Both the position numbers and the translations under genes were made by a program. DNA of 64,000 bases from Actibacterium naphthalenivorans. GTDB taxonomy: Bacteria > Pseudomonadota > Alphaproteobacteria > Rhodobacterales > Rhodobacteraceae. Numbering within the stretch: the first letter of the stretch is position 1; every line of letters begins with the position of its first letter. The stretch covers positions 62,001-126,000 of the forward strand of contig NZ_JACIEQ010000005.1 of the NCBI RefSeq assembly GCF_014196965.1, given 5' to 3'. The notes under the pieces are model-generated. The model made no database searches. It was not told the origin of the DNA and saw only the letters and a program-made list of their open reading frames with translations. Below, piece after piece: positions 33,884 through 41,255 of the stretch.

Positions 33884-33905
33884 AAAAGTTTTCGGGAAAA
33901 CTTTT
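33884..33905. terminator. AT-rich hairpin after the DUF6476 gene
   Basis: A perfect 9-bp inverted repeat, AAAAGTTTT-CGGG-AAAACTTTT, directly after the TAG stop. With the next hairpin it separates converging genes and may act in both directions. Confidence 0.6.
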
Positions 33906-33912
33906 GGGCCCG

Positions 33913-33934
33913 AAAATTCTTCGTGAAGAATTTT
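33913..33934. terminator. Second AT-rich hairpin
   Basis: A perfect 10-bp inverted repeat, AAAATTCTTC-GT-GAAGAATTTT, adjoining the stop codon of the phosphatidyltransferase gene. It is likely to work as its terminator on the minus strand. Confidence 0.55.
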
Positions 33935-34548
33935 CACGTTTCGGGGGGGAACACTTTGCGCGCCAGAAGAACCCGTGACACCGCCGTGACAAAGCACAGC
34001 GCGCCAAAGCCCCAGGCCAGCGGTGCAAACCCGCCGGGCCAAAGGCAAAGCGCAACGAAAAAGGCGATGGTCTCGGTGCCTTCCAGCAGTCCGCCGGTGA
34101 AGTACAGCGATTTAACTCCCCGCGCGCTGGTCTGCATCCGGCGCTTTTCCGCCAGAATGGCGAACCCGAGGAACGAGGCCCCGTTGGTATAGAAACTGGC
34201 CAGCAGAAACGCGCCCGCCGCCCCGTTCGCACCGGGATCGGCCCAGACGAACCCCATCGGCACGGCGCCGTAAAAGACGAAATCGCTGAAGATATCCAGA
34301 AAGCCGCCGAAATCGGTCTTGCGTGTCGCCCGCGCTACGGCGCCATCCAGCCCGTCGGCCAGCCGGCTCGCCCCGATCGGCAGCAAGGCCCAGCCGGGCT
34401 GCCCCATCGCGATCAGCGCCGCCGCAATCAGGCCGAAGCTCAGACCGGCCAGCGTCACCGCATCCGCGCTGAATCCGGCGCGCGCCAGGCCCGCGCCCAT
34501 CCGGTCAAGCGCCGGGTCGATCAGGTTACGCAGTCTGGCGTCAAGCAT
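33934..34548 (-). CDS. CDP-alcohol phosphatidyltransferase family protein
   Basis: A 204-residue integral membrane enzyme. The family motif reads DGAVARATRKTDFGGFLDIF followed by SD, close to DG-x2-AR-x8-G-x3-D-x3-D; here one residue is missing between AR and G. Membrane helices lie at about residues 26-50, 90-110 and 150-200. Members make phospholipids by joining a CDP-diacylglycerol and an alcohol acceptor; the substrate (glycerophosphate, serine, inositol) cannot be chosen. The start follows GGGAGAGCCTG, and the frame upstream runs into the tRNA gene. Confidence 0.83.
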   Translation of the reverse strand: MLDARLRNLIDPALDRMGAGLARAGFSADAVTLAGLSFGLIAAALIAMGQPGWALLPIGASRLADGLDGAVARATRKTDFGGFLDIFSDFVFYGAVPMGFVWADPGANGAAGAFLLASFYTNGASFLGFAILAEKRRMQTSARGVKSLYFTGGLLEGTETIAFFVALCLWPGGFAPLAWGFGALCFVTAVSRVLLARKVFPPET

Positions 34549-34633
34549 CAGGCTCTCCCGTTTCACGCCGGTTTCGGCCGAAACGACCCCCCGGCACAAG
34601 CCGGTTCGCGCGAAATGTGAAGCGATGTGAGAA

Positions 34634-34710
34634 TGGTACCACCTCCCCGGCTCGAACGGGGGACCTCTTGATCCACAATCAAGCGCTCTAACCAACTGAG
34701 CTAAGGCGGC
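34634..34710 (-). tRNA. tRNA-His (GTG)
   Basis: A 77-base cloverleaf including an encoded CCA. The acceptor stem is GCCGCCT/AGGTGGT with two G-U pairs. The anticodon stem-loop is CTTGA-TTGTGGA-TCAAG with anticodon GTG. The T arm is CCCCG-TTCGAGC-CGGGG. The base encoded just before the acceptor stem is T, not G, and the discriminator is A73. That combination is the unusual tRNA-His type known in part of Alphaproteobacteria, which needs no G-1. Confidence 0.95.
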
Positions 34711-34720
34711 ACTGGCGGAG

Positions 34721-34749
34721 GATTTAGCGCCACACAATTGCAATTGCAA
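34721..34749 (-). promoter_or_regulatory. Promoter for tRNA-His
   Basis: On the minus strand, TTGCAA (34749-34744), 17 bases, TAAATC (34726-34721). The start would be near 34714, just before the mature tRNA end. The -35 lies in a repeated CAATTGCAATTG sequence (34735-34746). Confidence 0.6.
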
Positions 34750-34917
34750 GGGGTGGCCGGCGTGAAATGCCGGGCAGCGCCAATTGCGACTTCCCCGAAC
34801 GCGGCAGACCCGCCACGGCCACAGCCAAGCGGCAACCGCCGCCCCGGCCCGTCCGTGCTCTTGCCTAAGATCGCGCAAAGCGCTAGGTCCGGCGCACGCC
34901 AGACAGGAGACCGCGCC

Positions 34918-35118
34918 ATGGGTATCGACAAGGAAAGCGACATCGCCGCCAATCTTCAGATCGGCCCGACCACGTTGGGCATGGTGCGCATTTTCATCGA
35001 GGCCGAGGGCGTGGAGTTGCCGCTGGATTTCGACCCCGAAGAGGCCGAAGAGATCGCCGAGGAAATCCGCGCCGCCGCCGCCCGCGCCCGCGCCATGGCG
35101 CCTAAGGGATCCCGCTAG
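34918..35118 (+). CDS. DUF6324-like small acidic protein
   Basis: A 66-residue protein (MGIDKESDIAANLQIGPTTL at the N-terminus) with an acidic centre (DFDPEEAEEIAEEIR) and an Ala/Arg-rich end. It matches the small Rhodobacterales family DUF6324. The function is unknown. The start follows CAGGAGACCGCGCC. Upstream there are 168 bases to the tRNA-His promoter with no other gene signal. It overlaps the converging mmcB gene by 17 bases at the 3' ends. Confidence 0.75.
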   Translation: MGIDKESDIAANLQIGPTTLGMVRIFIEAEGVELPLDFDPEEAEEIAEEIRAAAARARAMAPKGSR

Positions 35119-35551
35119 GGGTCACGCGCGGATCGCGCAGCGCCTGCAGCCGCAGTGCCGCGTGGCGCGCGAATTTCTGCACCATCACCTTGCGCCGCGC
35201 CGGGGCCAGTTTCGTTTCCGGCCCGGTCCGGATGATTTCGGCATCATAGGGATCGGCGATGATCAGGCCGGTATCGGCGGGCAAAAGCTCGGTCGGGAAA
35301 TCCGCGCCAACAGCCCAGAAGAACCTGTCGCACCAATCCAGATAGCCATGCCATTTGTTGTCCGACTGGAAATCAGCCCGCGACGATTTGCATTCGACCA
35401 CCCAGATTTCGCCCTTCGGACCCAGGGCCATGACATCCACCCGCAGGCCGGGCACGGGCACCAGCTCTTCCACGCTGACAAAATCATGGCTGCGCAGGTG
35501 GCGGCACACGCCGCGCGCCAGAAGCTGGCCGGGTTGCAGATCCTCATTCAT
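35102..35551 (-). CDS. mmcB: MmcB family DNA repair protein
   Basis: A 149-residue protein of the MmcB (DUF1052) family. In Caulobacter this gene is SOS-induced and needed for mitomycin resistance. The core is a PD-(D/E)xK-like nuclease fold: VDVMALGPKGEIWVVECKSS gives the D and E-x-K, followed by the DNKWHGYLDWCDRFFWAV helix. It is predicted to act on damaged DNA in the cytoplasm. No LexA box was searched exhaustively; none is obvious in the first 40 upstream bases. It converges with the DUF6324 gene. Confidence 0.85.
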   Translation of the reverse strand: MNEDLQPGQLLARGVCRHLRSHDFVSVEELVPVPGLRVDVMALGPKGEIWVVECKSSRADFQSDNKWHGYLDWCDRFFWAVGADFPTELLPADTGLIIADPYDAEIIRTGPETKLAPARRKVMVQKFARHAALRLQALRDPRVTPSGIP

Positions 35552-35628
35552 GGGCGCAATGTGAACAATAGGGGAACAGATTTCAAGCGGCCGCTCATCA
35601 CAATCTGCATGGCCACGCTGCGGGGCAC

Positions 35629-35658
35629 TTGTTCTTCGCCCCCGCGCGACATACCTAT
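35629..35658 (+). promoter_or_regulatory. Putative promoter of the structured RNA
   Basis: TTGTTC (35629-35634), 18 bases, ACCTAT (35653-35658). The predicted start at about 35664 falls just before the proposed closing stem GGCGGG, which supports a plus-strand RNA. Confidence 0.45.
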
Positions 35659-35660
35659 CG

Positions 35661-35840
35661 GGGTGGCGGGTTCTGCCCTTCTCGTGACGAGGTCAAATTC
35701 CGGTGGCCTTAAGCAAATCCGAGGGAGCTGGCTCTGGCGTGGTCGTGGCCACGTTACCCGGCGCCCACCTGTATATACAGGTCCTCGGGAATTAGCTGCC
35801 TCAACGGTTGTTTGGTGGTCCCGCCGCATTCTCCTGCCCC
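35661..35840 (+). ncRNA. Structured non-coding RNA, candidate 6S RNA (ends approximate)
   Basis: A gene-free stretch of about 180 bases between mmcB and the next gene, with nested complementarity typical of one long hairpin. GGCGGG (35665-35670) pairs with CCCGCC (35820-35825). AATTC (35696-35700) pairs with GAATT (35789-35793). CCGAGG (35719-35724) pairs with CCTCGG (35783-35788). A large one-sided bulge lies between the last two, resembling the open bubble of 6S RNA, and a smaller hairpin ACCTGTATATACAGGT is inside. Length, promoter and terminator fit 6S RNA, but I could not match a conserved sequence, so the identity is tentative. SRP RNA and tmRNA signatures are absent. Confidence 0.5.
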
Positions 35841-35847
35841 GAACATG

Positions 35848-35874
35848 AAAAAAGCGGCCCCCGGGGCCGCCTTT
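35848..35874. terminator. Bidirectional terminator
   Basis: Stem GCGGCCCC (35854-35861) / GGGGCCGC (35863-35870) with A-run before and CTTT after. It can end the structured RNA on the plus strand and, with T6, the membrane-protein gene on the minus strand. Confidence 0.8.
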
Positions 35875-35894
35875 CGCGCATGCTCCTGCCGCGT

Positions 35895-36215
35895 TCAGCG
35901 GCGCGGCGCGGCCTCATCCTGCACCGGCACCGGGATCGGCACCTCGTTCAGCACCGGCATGCGCCGGGGTTTGCCGCCGGACGTGTCATCACCATGATCG
36001 GCCATCCGCATCACCGAAATGCCGAACTGCACCCCGGAGAAGACAATGCCGTTGAACATGAACAACAGGAACCCCGCCATGTGGCCCGCTGTCGAACCCG
36101 ACACCAGATGCCACAGGTTGGCCACGTTGAACCAAAGCAGCATCGAAACGAACCCCGCCGACAGGGCGAAGCCGACGACAGTTTGCCGGATGTAAAGGCG
36201 GACAAGTTTGGGCAT
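35895..36215 (-). CDS. Small conserved membrane protein of unknown function
   Basis: A 106-residue protein with two membrane helices: TVVGFALSAGFVSMLLWFNV and HMAGFLLFMFNGIVFSGVQF. The C-terminal part is short, charged and Pro-rich (KPRRMPVLNEVPIPVPVQDE). No domain is recognised. The start is the ATG at 36215 after GCGGAGTTCTGTC; the frame upstream adds 21 unlikely residues. It lies downstream of nusB on the same strand, 92 bases away. Confidence 0.7.
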   Translation of the reverse strand: MPKLVRLYIRQTVVGFALSAGFVSMLLWFNVANLWHLVSGSTAGHMAGFLLFMFNGIVFSGVQFGISVMRMADHGDDTSGGKPRRMPVLNEVPIPVPVQDEAAPRR

Positions 36216-36307
36216 GACAGAACTCCGCTGGACCACAATCACAAGATAACGCGGATTTGGGAAATTCCAATCGGCCATCGCGCCGCAGGCAGAGCGTCGC
36301 CGGGTGT

Positions 36308-36772
36308 TCAGAACGCCTCGGGCCTCGCCTCGCGCGCCATGTGATCCAGAACAGCGTTGACGAATTTCGGCTCGCGCCCTTCGGGAAAGAAGGCCTTCGC
36401 CACATCCACGTATTCGCTGATCACCACCTTGGGCGGCGTCTTACCCTCGACAAGCTCGGCCCCGGCGGCGCGGAACAGCGCGCGCAGGGTCGGATCGATC
36501 CGGGCGATGGGCCATTTGGCGACAAGCGCACGGTCGGTCATCTGATCGACCTTGGCCTGAAACGTGACAGCGGCGTCGAGCGTCTGGCGGAACAGGCCGG
36601 TGTCGGCCTCGGCCATCTCCTCGCCCTCGTAGACGGCGCCGATGCGATGGGTCTCGAACTCGTCGCGGACGTCATCGACCGTCTGGTTCGAATGCTCCAT
36701 CTGGAACAGCGCCTGCACCGCATAGAGCCGGGCCGCGGATTTCATCTGGCGTGGGTTGGCGGCGGTGCTCAT
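36308..36772 (-). CDS. nusB: Transcription antitermination factor NusB
   Basis: A 154-residue all-helical protein of usual length. The N-terminal RNA-binding part (AARLYAVQALFQMEHSNQTV) and the end (PPKVVISEYVDVAKAFFPEG, EPKFVNAVLDHMAREARPE) are typical NusB. It binds boxA RNA with NusE for rRNA antitermination. Its start overlaps the ribH stop by 4 bases (ATGA), and ribH-nusB is a very common pair. It is the last gene of the riboflavin operon. Confidence 0.95.
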   Translation of the reverse strand: MSTAANPRQMKSAARLYAVQALFQMEHSNQTVDDVRDEFETHRIGAVYEGEEMAEADTGLFRQTLDAAVTFQAKVDQMTDRALVAKWPIARIDPTLRALFRAAGAELVEGKTPPKVVISEYVDVAKAFFPEGREPKFVNAVLDHMAREARPEAF

Positions 36773-37317
36773 GCGCTGGCCGGCCCTTCGCTGTCGGCCG
36801 CGATCTGAAAGCTGCCCACGGGCTTGAAGCCGATGCCTTTTGTCTCGCTGCCCCATTTGCGGGACAGGGCGATCAGATGCAGCGCCGCCGCCGCCGCGCC
36901 GCCGCCCTTGTTCTGCTGCGCGGGATCGGCCCGCACCACGGCCTGATCCCGATCTTCCACCGTCAGGATTCCATTGCCGATGCAGGCGCCCTGCAGGCCC
37001 AGCAGCGTCAGCCCGCGCGAGCTGTCGTTGCAGACCGTGTCGTAATGGGTCGTCTCGCCGCGAATCACGCAGCCCAGCCCGACATAGCCGTCGAAGTTCG
37101 ATTGCCGATGCGCCAGGGCGATGGCCGTGGGCACTTCCAGCGCGCCGGGCACCTCGATCAGGTCATGGGCGACGCCCGCCTCGTCCAGCACCGCGCGGGC
37201 CCCGGCGATCAGGTCATCGGCGATGTCCTTGTAATAGGGCGCCACGACGATCAGCACTTTCGCGGGCTTGTCGAAGCGCGGCAGCGGCAAGGTGTAGTGG
37301 GTTTCGGTTCCGGCCAT
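36769..37317 (-). CDS. ribH: 6,7-dimethyl-8-ribityllumazine synthase
   Basis: A 182-residue lumazine synthase, joining the ribityl pyrimidine and dihydroxybutanone phosphate. It shows VPGALEVPTAIALAH (substrate loop), GCVIRGETTHYDTVCNDSSR (phosphate and catalytic region) and GNGILTVEDRDQAVVRADPA. About 25 C-terminal residues extend past the usual end. It starts 3 bases after the ribBX stop and overlaps nusB by 4 bases. The active form should be a pentamer or 60-mer in the cytoplasm. Confidence 0.95.
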   Translation of the reverse strand: MAGTETHYTLPLPRFDKPAKVLIVVAPYYKDIADDLIAGARAVLDEAGVAHDLIEVPGALEVPTAIALAHRQSNFDGYVGLGCVIRGETTHYDTVCNDSSRGLTLLGLQGACIGNGILTVEDRDQAVVRADPAQQNKGGGAAAAALHLIALSRKWGSETKGIGFKPVGSFQIAADSEGPASA

Positions 37318-37320
37318 GTC

Positions 37321-38427
37321 TCAGCCCTCCTGCACGATTTTACGGATGCCCTCGATCGACAGGCCATATCCCTCCAGCCCGACCACCTTGCGCGCGGGCG
37401 AGTTGGTCAGCAGGATCAGCCGGTGCAGCCCCAGCGCCGCCAGGATCTGCGCGCCGAGCCCGTACTGGCGCAACGTCTGCGGCGAGGCCGCGCTGTCGGT
37501 GACAAGCTTCATCGTCGTATCGCGCAACAGCACGACCGCGCCACGCCCTTCTTCGGCGATGATCTGCATCGCGCGCCCCAGCTCGCCGGTTGCGCCGCCG
37601 ACGCCCAGAACATCCTGCAGCGGATCGAGCGCGTGCATCCGCACCAGCACCGGTTCGTCGGTGGTCAGATCCCCCTTGGTCAGCACGACATGTTCGGCGC
37701 CCTGGGTTTCATCGGTGAAGATGCGCATCATCCAGTCGCCGCCAAACTGCGAAGACACGGATTTCACGGCGCTTTCATTGACCAGATTGTCATGCCGCCG
37801 GCGATAGGCGATCAGATCGGAAATGGTGCCGATCTTCAGGTTGTGGCGCTGTGCGAAGGCCACCAGATCGGGCAGGCGCGCCATGGTGCCGTCTTCATTC
37901 ATGATCTCGCAGATCACGCCCGACGGGTTCAGCCCGGCCAGACGGCTGACATCCACCGCCGCTTCGGTATGGCCGGCCCGCACCAGCACGCCGCCGTCGC
38001 GGGCGCGCAGCGGAAACACATGGCCCGGCGTGGCGATATCGGCGGCGCCCTTGCCACTGTCGATGGCCACCGCCACCGTGCGGGCGCGGTCATGGGCGGA
38101 GATGCCGGTGGTCACGCCTTCGCGCGCCTCGATCGAAATCGTAAAGGCGGTTTCGTGCCGCGAGGAATTGTAGGAGGCCATCAGCGGCAGGCCAAGCGCG
38201 TCGATCCGCTCGCCCGGCAGCGACAGGCAGATCAGGCCGCGCCCGTGCGTGGCCATGAAGTTGATCGCCTCGGGCGTGGCCATCTGCGCGGGGATCACCA
38301 GATCGCCCTCATTCTCGCGGTCCTCGTGATCCACGAGGATGAACATGCGCCCGTTGCGCGCGTCTTCGATGATCTCTTCGATCGAGGAGATCGCATCGGT
38401 ATAGTCGGTGTCGTTCTGTTCGGCCAT
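37321..38427 (-). CDS. ribB: 3,4-dihydroxy-2-butanone 4-phosphate synthase with degenerate GCH II domain (RibBX type)
   Basis: A 368-residue two-domain protein. The N-terminal domain (residues about 5-205) is a complete DHBP synthase: FILVDHEDRENEGDLVIPAQ (acidic metal loop) and GHVFPLRARDGGVLVRAGHT. The C-terminal domain resembles GTP cyclohydrolase II but has lost the zinc cysteines: the usual CLTGDxxxSxxCDC region reads HALDPLQDVLGVGGATGELG. It should therefore lack cyclohydrolase activity, as in proteins named RibBX. GTP cyclohydrolase must come from another gene. The start is the ATG at 38427, after AAAAGGTGG; the GTG three codons upstream overlaps that site. Confidence 0.92.
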   Translation of the reverse strand: MAEQNDTDYTDAISSIEEIIEDARNGRMFILVDHEDRENEGDLVIPAQMATPEAINFMATHGRGLICLSLPGERIDALGLPLMASYNSSRHETAFTISIEAREGVTTGISAHDRARTVAVAIDSGKGAADIATPGHVFPLRARDGGVLVRAGHTEAAVDVSRLAGLNPSGVICEIMNEDGTMARLPDLVAFAQRHNLKIGTISDLIAYRRRHDNLVNESAVKSVSSQFGGDWMMRIFTDETQGAEHVVLTKGDLTTDEPVLVRMHALDPLQDVLGVGGATGELGRAMQIIAEEGRGAVVLLRDTTMKLVTDSAASPQTLRQYGLGAQILAALGLHRLILLTNSPARKVVGLEGYGLSIEGIRKIVQEG

Positions 38428-38496
38428 GTCGTCCACCTTTTCAGCGCTCGACTGTTAGCCCGGCGCGCGCGAAATGGAAAGCGCCGGATTGCGGTT

Positions 38497-39081
38497 TCAC
38501 CCGAAGTAGCGGTCTGCCGGAAGATAGCCCGCCATGCGCCCGGCGACAGACCACTCCCGCTCCCACGCGGTGTCACCGATCATCAGCACGGCGTCCCGCG
38601 GAATCTTGCGCCCGCTCAGCGCGGCCTGCAACCGGTCGCGAAGCTGCGCCCAGCTTTCGGTAAAGGCCGGCGCCGCGAAGGCGTGATCGAAGCGAAGATC
38701 ATGTGCCGCCTCGAGCTGCTGCAGAACGGTCGCAGGGTCCAGCGGCCGGTGCGCGGCCAGCGACCTGTCGCACGCGCGGATCGCGCGCAGCTTGTCGGCG
38801 CGGGCCCGCGGCAGGCCCGAAACGGACCGGTGCATCAAAAGCGCGTTCGACGAAAACAGGAAGGCCACGATATCGCGCCCGGTGGTGGCGCGCACGGTGG
38901 CATAGGTGCGATAATCGAGCCCGATCTCCTGCGCGCGCCGCACCCGCAGGCGCACGATCTCCAGGGGCAGGGTCGGCAACAGATCGGCGCGGGCCTTCTT
39001 CCAGCAATGGGTGCGCCAGCCGGTTCCGGGCTCCATCGTCGGGCCCTTGTTATGGCCGATCCCGCCTATACCGCGCCCCAT
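38497..39081 (-). CDS. Conserved protein of unknown function in the riboflavin operon
   Basis: A 194-residue protein with no recognised domain. It starts MGRGIGGIGHNKGPTMEPG; the IGHNKGP motif is seen at the start of several short alphaproteobacterial proteins. The rest is helical, Arg-rich (PLEIVRLRVRRAQEIGLDYR, VLMIGDTAWEREWSVAGRMA). No membrane segment or signal peptide is seen. It overlaps the end of ribE by 16 bases and lies 69 bases before ribBX, so it is expressed with the riboflavin genes, but a role in that pathway is only inferred from position. Confidence 0.75.
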   Translation of the reverse strand: MGRGIGGIGHNKGPTMEPGTGWRTHCWKKARADLLPTLPLEIVRLRVRRAQEIGLDYRTYATVRATTGRDIVAFLFSSNALLMHRSVSGLPRARADKLRAIRACDRSLAAHRPLDPATVLQQLEAAHDLRFDHAFAAPAFTESWAQLRDRLQAALSGRKIPRDAVLMIGDTAWEREWSVAGRMAGYLPADRYFG

Positions 39082-39671
39082 TCGGCCAGCCGGGCCACGT
39101 AGCGGGCCAGGGTGTCGATCTCCAGATTGATCCGGTCGCCCACGGCCACGGCACCCCAGGTTGTCGCCTCTTTGGTGTGGGGGATGAAATTGACGCCGAA
39201 ATCGGCGCCATCAACCTCGTTCACTGTCAACGAGGTGCCGTTCAGCGCGACCGAGCCCTTGGGCGCAATGAATTTCGCCAGCGCGCCCGGCGCGCGGAAG
39301 GTGACGCGGGTGCTGTCGCCCTCCTGCTGCATCGCGACAACCTCGGCGACGCCATCCACATGGCCTGACACGATATGGCCGCCCAGTTCGTCGCCCAGCT
39401 TCAGCGCGCGCTCGAGATTGACCCGTTTGCCGGGCGCCCAGCCGCTGATGTTCGTCTTGGAAACCGATTCCGCCGAGATGCTGACATCGAACCAGCCGCC
39501 CTGATCATCCGTCCCGCGATCCGTCACCGTCAGACAGACCCCGTCGCAAGCGATCGAGGCGCCGATGGCGATGGTGTCGGGCGCGTAGCCGGTGCCGATC
39601 CGCGCCACCAGATCGCCCTTCTGCTCCAGCGAACGCAGCGTGCCGATGTCGGTGATAATGCCTGTGAACAT
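39066..39671 (-). CDS. ribE: Riboflavin synthase alpha subunit
   Basis: A 201-residue protein with two lumazine-binding domains. The N-terminal MFTGIITDIGTLRSLEQKGD is the family start, and each repeat shows its signature (IGASIACDGVCLTVTD; VALNGTSLTVNEVDGADFGV). It converts two molecules of dimethylribityllumazine to riboflavin and the pyrimidine substrate. It forms a trimer in the cytoplasm. Upstream, the 197 bases to kpsS contain no FMN riboswitch signature that I can see. It is the first gene of the block ribE, unknown, ribBX, ribH, nusB. Confidence 0.95.
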   Translation of the reverse strand: MFTGIITDIGTLRSLEQKGDLVARIGTGYAPDTIAIGASIACDGVCLTVTDRGTDDQGGWFDVSISAESVSKTNISGWAPGKRVNLERALKLGDELGGHIVSGHVDGVAEVVAMQQEGDSTRVTFRAPGALAKFIAPKGSVALNGTSLTVNEVDGADFGVNFIPHTKEATTWGAVAVGDRINLEIDTLARYVARLAEWGAV

Positions 39672-39868
39672 GTCCGTGCCTTTCTGTCTCCCAATGGATT
39701 AGCCGCCGCCACGGCCAAGGGCAAGGCGGTGAGATGAAGCCTCGCTGCCGCAAAGCGTGGAAAAATGCACTGAATTCTCCGCAAACCGGCGAAACAGGAT
39801 GACAGGGGGGGCGGTTGCGGGCAGACCCTGCGGATAACCTGTAACGCAAACTGGCATTTCGGGCAGGC

Positions 39869-41164
39869 ATGATGCAAAGCCAACTGGGCGAGAACCGGCG
39901 CTTTTTGTTCCTTCAGGGGCCGCACGGGCCATTTTTCGACCGTCTGGCGCGCATGCTGCGCACCACGGGGGCCGAGGTCTGGCGCGTCGGGTTCAATGGC
40001 GGCGACCGGGCGTTCTGGTTCGATGCCGAAAGCTATATCCCCTATGCCGCCGCCCCCGCCGCCTGGCCTCAGGTGCTGCGTGGCCTGCTGGACGAAAAGC
40101 ATATCACCGATCTCGTGCTCTACGGCGATACCCGCCCGATACATGCCGATGCCGTGGCCATCGCCCGCGCGGCCGGGCTGCGCATCCACGTCTTCGAAGA
40201 AGGCTATCTGCGCCCCTATTGGGTGACCTATGAGCGAAATGGCTCCAACGGCCATTCGCGCCTGATGGATCTGTCGGTCGAAGAAATGGCCGCCGCCATG
40301 GACACCGCCGATGCCGACCACCCCGAGGCGCCGGCCCATTGGGGCGACATGCGCCAACACATCTTCTACGGCGCGGTCTATCACGCCTTCCTGATGCTTC
40401 GCAGCCGGCACTACCGCCAGTTCCGCCCGCACCGCAGCCTGACCGTGGGCCGCGAATTTCAGCTCTACCTGCGCCGGCTCTTGCTGCTGCCGGCCCATGC
40501 GGCAGAGCGGGCCATCGCCACGCGCCGCATCCGGCGGGGCGGGTTCCCCTATCACCTCGCGCTGCTGCAACTGGAACATGACGCCAGCTTTCAGGCGCAC
40601 AGCCCCTTCACCCGGATGACGGAGTTCATAGAGCTGTGCATCCGGGGCTTCGCGCAGGGCGCGCCGGGGCATCATCATCTGGTGTTCAAGGCCCACCCGC
40701 TGGAAGACGGGCGGGCGCCACTGCGGCGTGACATCCGGCGGCTGGCGCGGATGCACGGGGTGGAAAAACGGGTGCACTATGTGCGCGGTGGCAAGCTGGC
40801 GCGGCTGCTTGATCACGCCCGCAGCGCGGTGACCGTGAATTCCACCGCCGCGCAGCAGGCGCTGTGGCGGGGGCTGCCGCTGAAGGTGTTCGGCGACGCG
40901 GTCTATGCCAAGCCGGAGTTCGTCTCGGCCCTGCCGCTGGCCGAATTCTTTGCCCGCCCCGACCGGCCCGACAGCCGCGCCTATCGTGCCTACCGCAGCT
41001 TTCTGCTGGCAACCTCGCAGGTGCCCGGCGGCTATTATGCGGTCAACGGCCGCCGCCAGCTGCTGCGCCAGGTCGTCGACATGATGCTGGCCGAGCAAGA
41101 TCCCTATGACGCGCTGCGCATGGGAAACGCGGCAGCTTGGCAACAGTTGCATCTGGTCCGTTGA
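39869..41164 (+). CDS. kpsS: Capsule polysaccharide beta-Kdo transferase KpsS
   Basis: A 431-residue protein of the KpsS family. It contains the opening QGPHGPFFDRLARMLRTTGA, VLYGDTRPIHADAVAIARAA, VFEEGYLRPYWVTYERNGSN, and the late KAHPLEDGRAPL and VNSTAAQQALWRGLPLKVFG. KpsS adds the first beta-Kdo residue to a lysophosphatidylglycerol anchor in group 2 capsules and works with KpsC at the inner membrane. Two ATGs (39869, 39872) are possible starts; the ribosome site is weak. It begins the plus-strand capsule block, between ribE and ribD. Confidence 0.9.
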   Translation: MMQSQLGENRRFLFLQGPHGPFFDRLARMLRTTGAEVWRVGFNGGDRAFWFDAESYIPYAAAPAAWPQVLRGLLDEKHITDLVLYGDTRPIHADAVAIARAAGLRIHVFEEGYLRPYWVTYERNGSNGHSRLMDLSVEEMAAAMDTADADHPEAPAHWGDMRQHIFYGAVYHAFLMLRSRHYRQFRPHRSLTVGREFQLYLRRLLLLPAHAAERAIATRRIRRGGFPYHLALLQLEHDASFQAHSPFTRMTEFIELCIRGFAQGAPGHHHLVFKAHPLEDGRAPLRRDIRRLARMHGVEKRVHYVRGGKLARLLDHARSAVTVNSTAAQQALWRGLPLKVFGDAVYAKPEFVSALPLAEFFARPDRPDSRAYRAYRSFLLATSQVPGGYYAVNGRRQLLRQVVDMMLAEQDPYDALRMGNAAAWQQLHLVR

Positions 41165-41255
41165 ACCCCGCGCAAACCCGTGCTGGTTTTTTCGGCCCGA
41201 ATTCTGTAGGTTTGGAAAAAAAGACCGAGGCAATTCGAAAAAGAGGGCCCGAGCA

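Noticed and set aside
35661-35840. SRP RNA or tmRNA identity for the structured RNA
   Set aside because: The SRP GGAAGGAAGCAG-type loop and the tmRNA tag and tRNA-like ends are absent.
36751-39102. A 783-codon open frame on the plus strand
   Set aside because: It covers ribH, ribBX and the unknown rib-operon gene, which are clear on the minus strand.
39672-39868. FMN riboswitch upstream of ribE
   Set aside because: No RFN-element conserved sequence is visible in either orientation.
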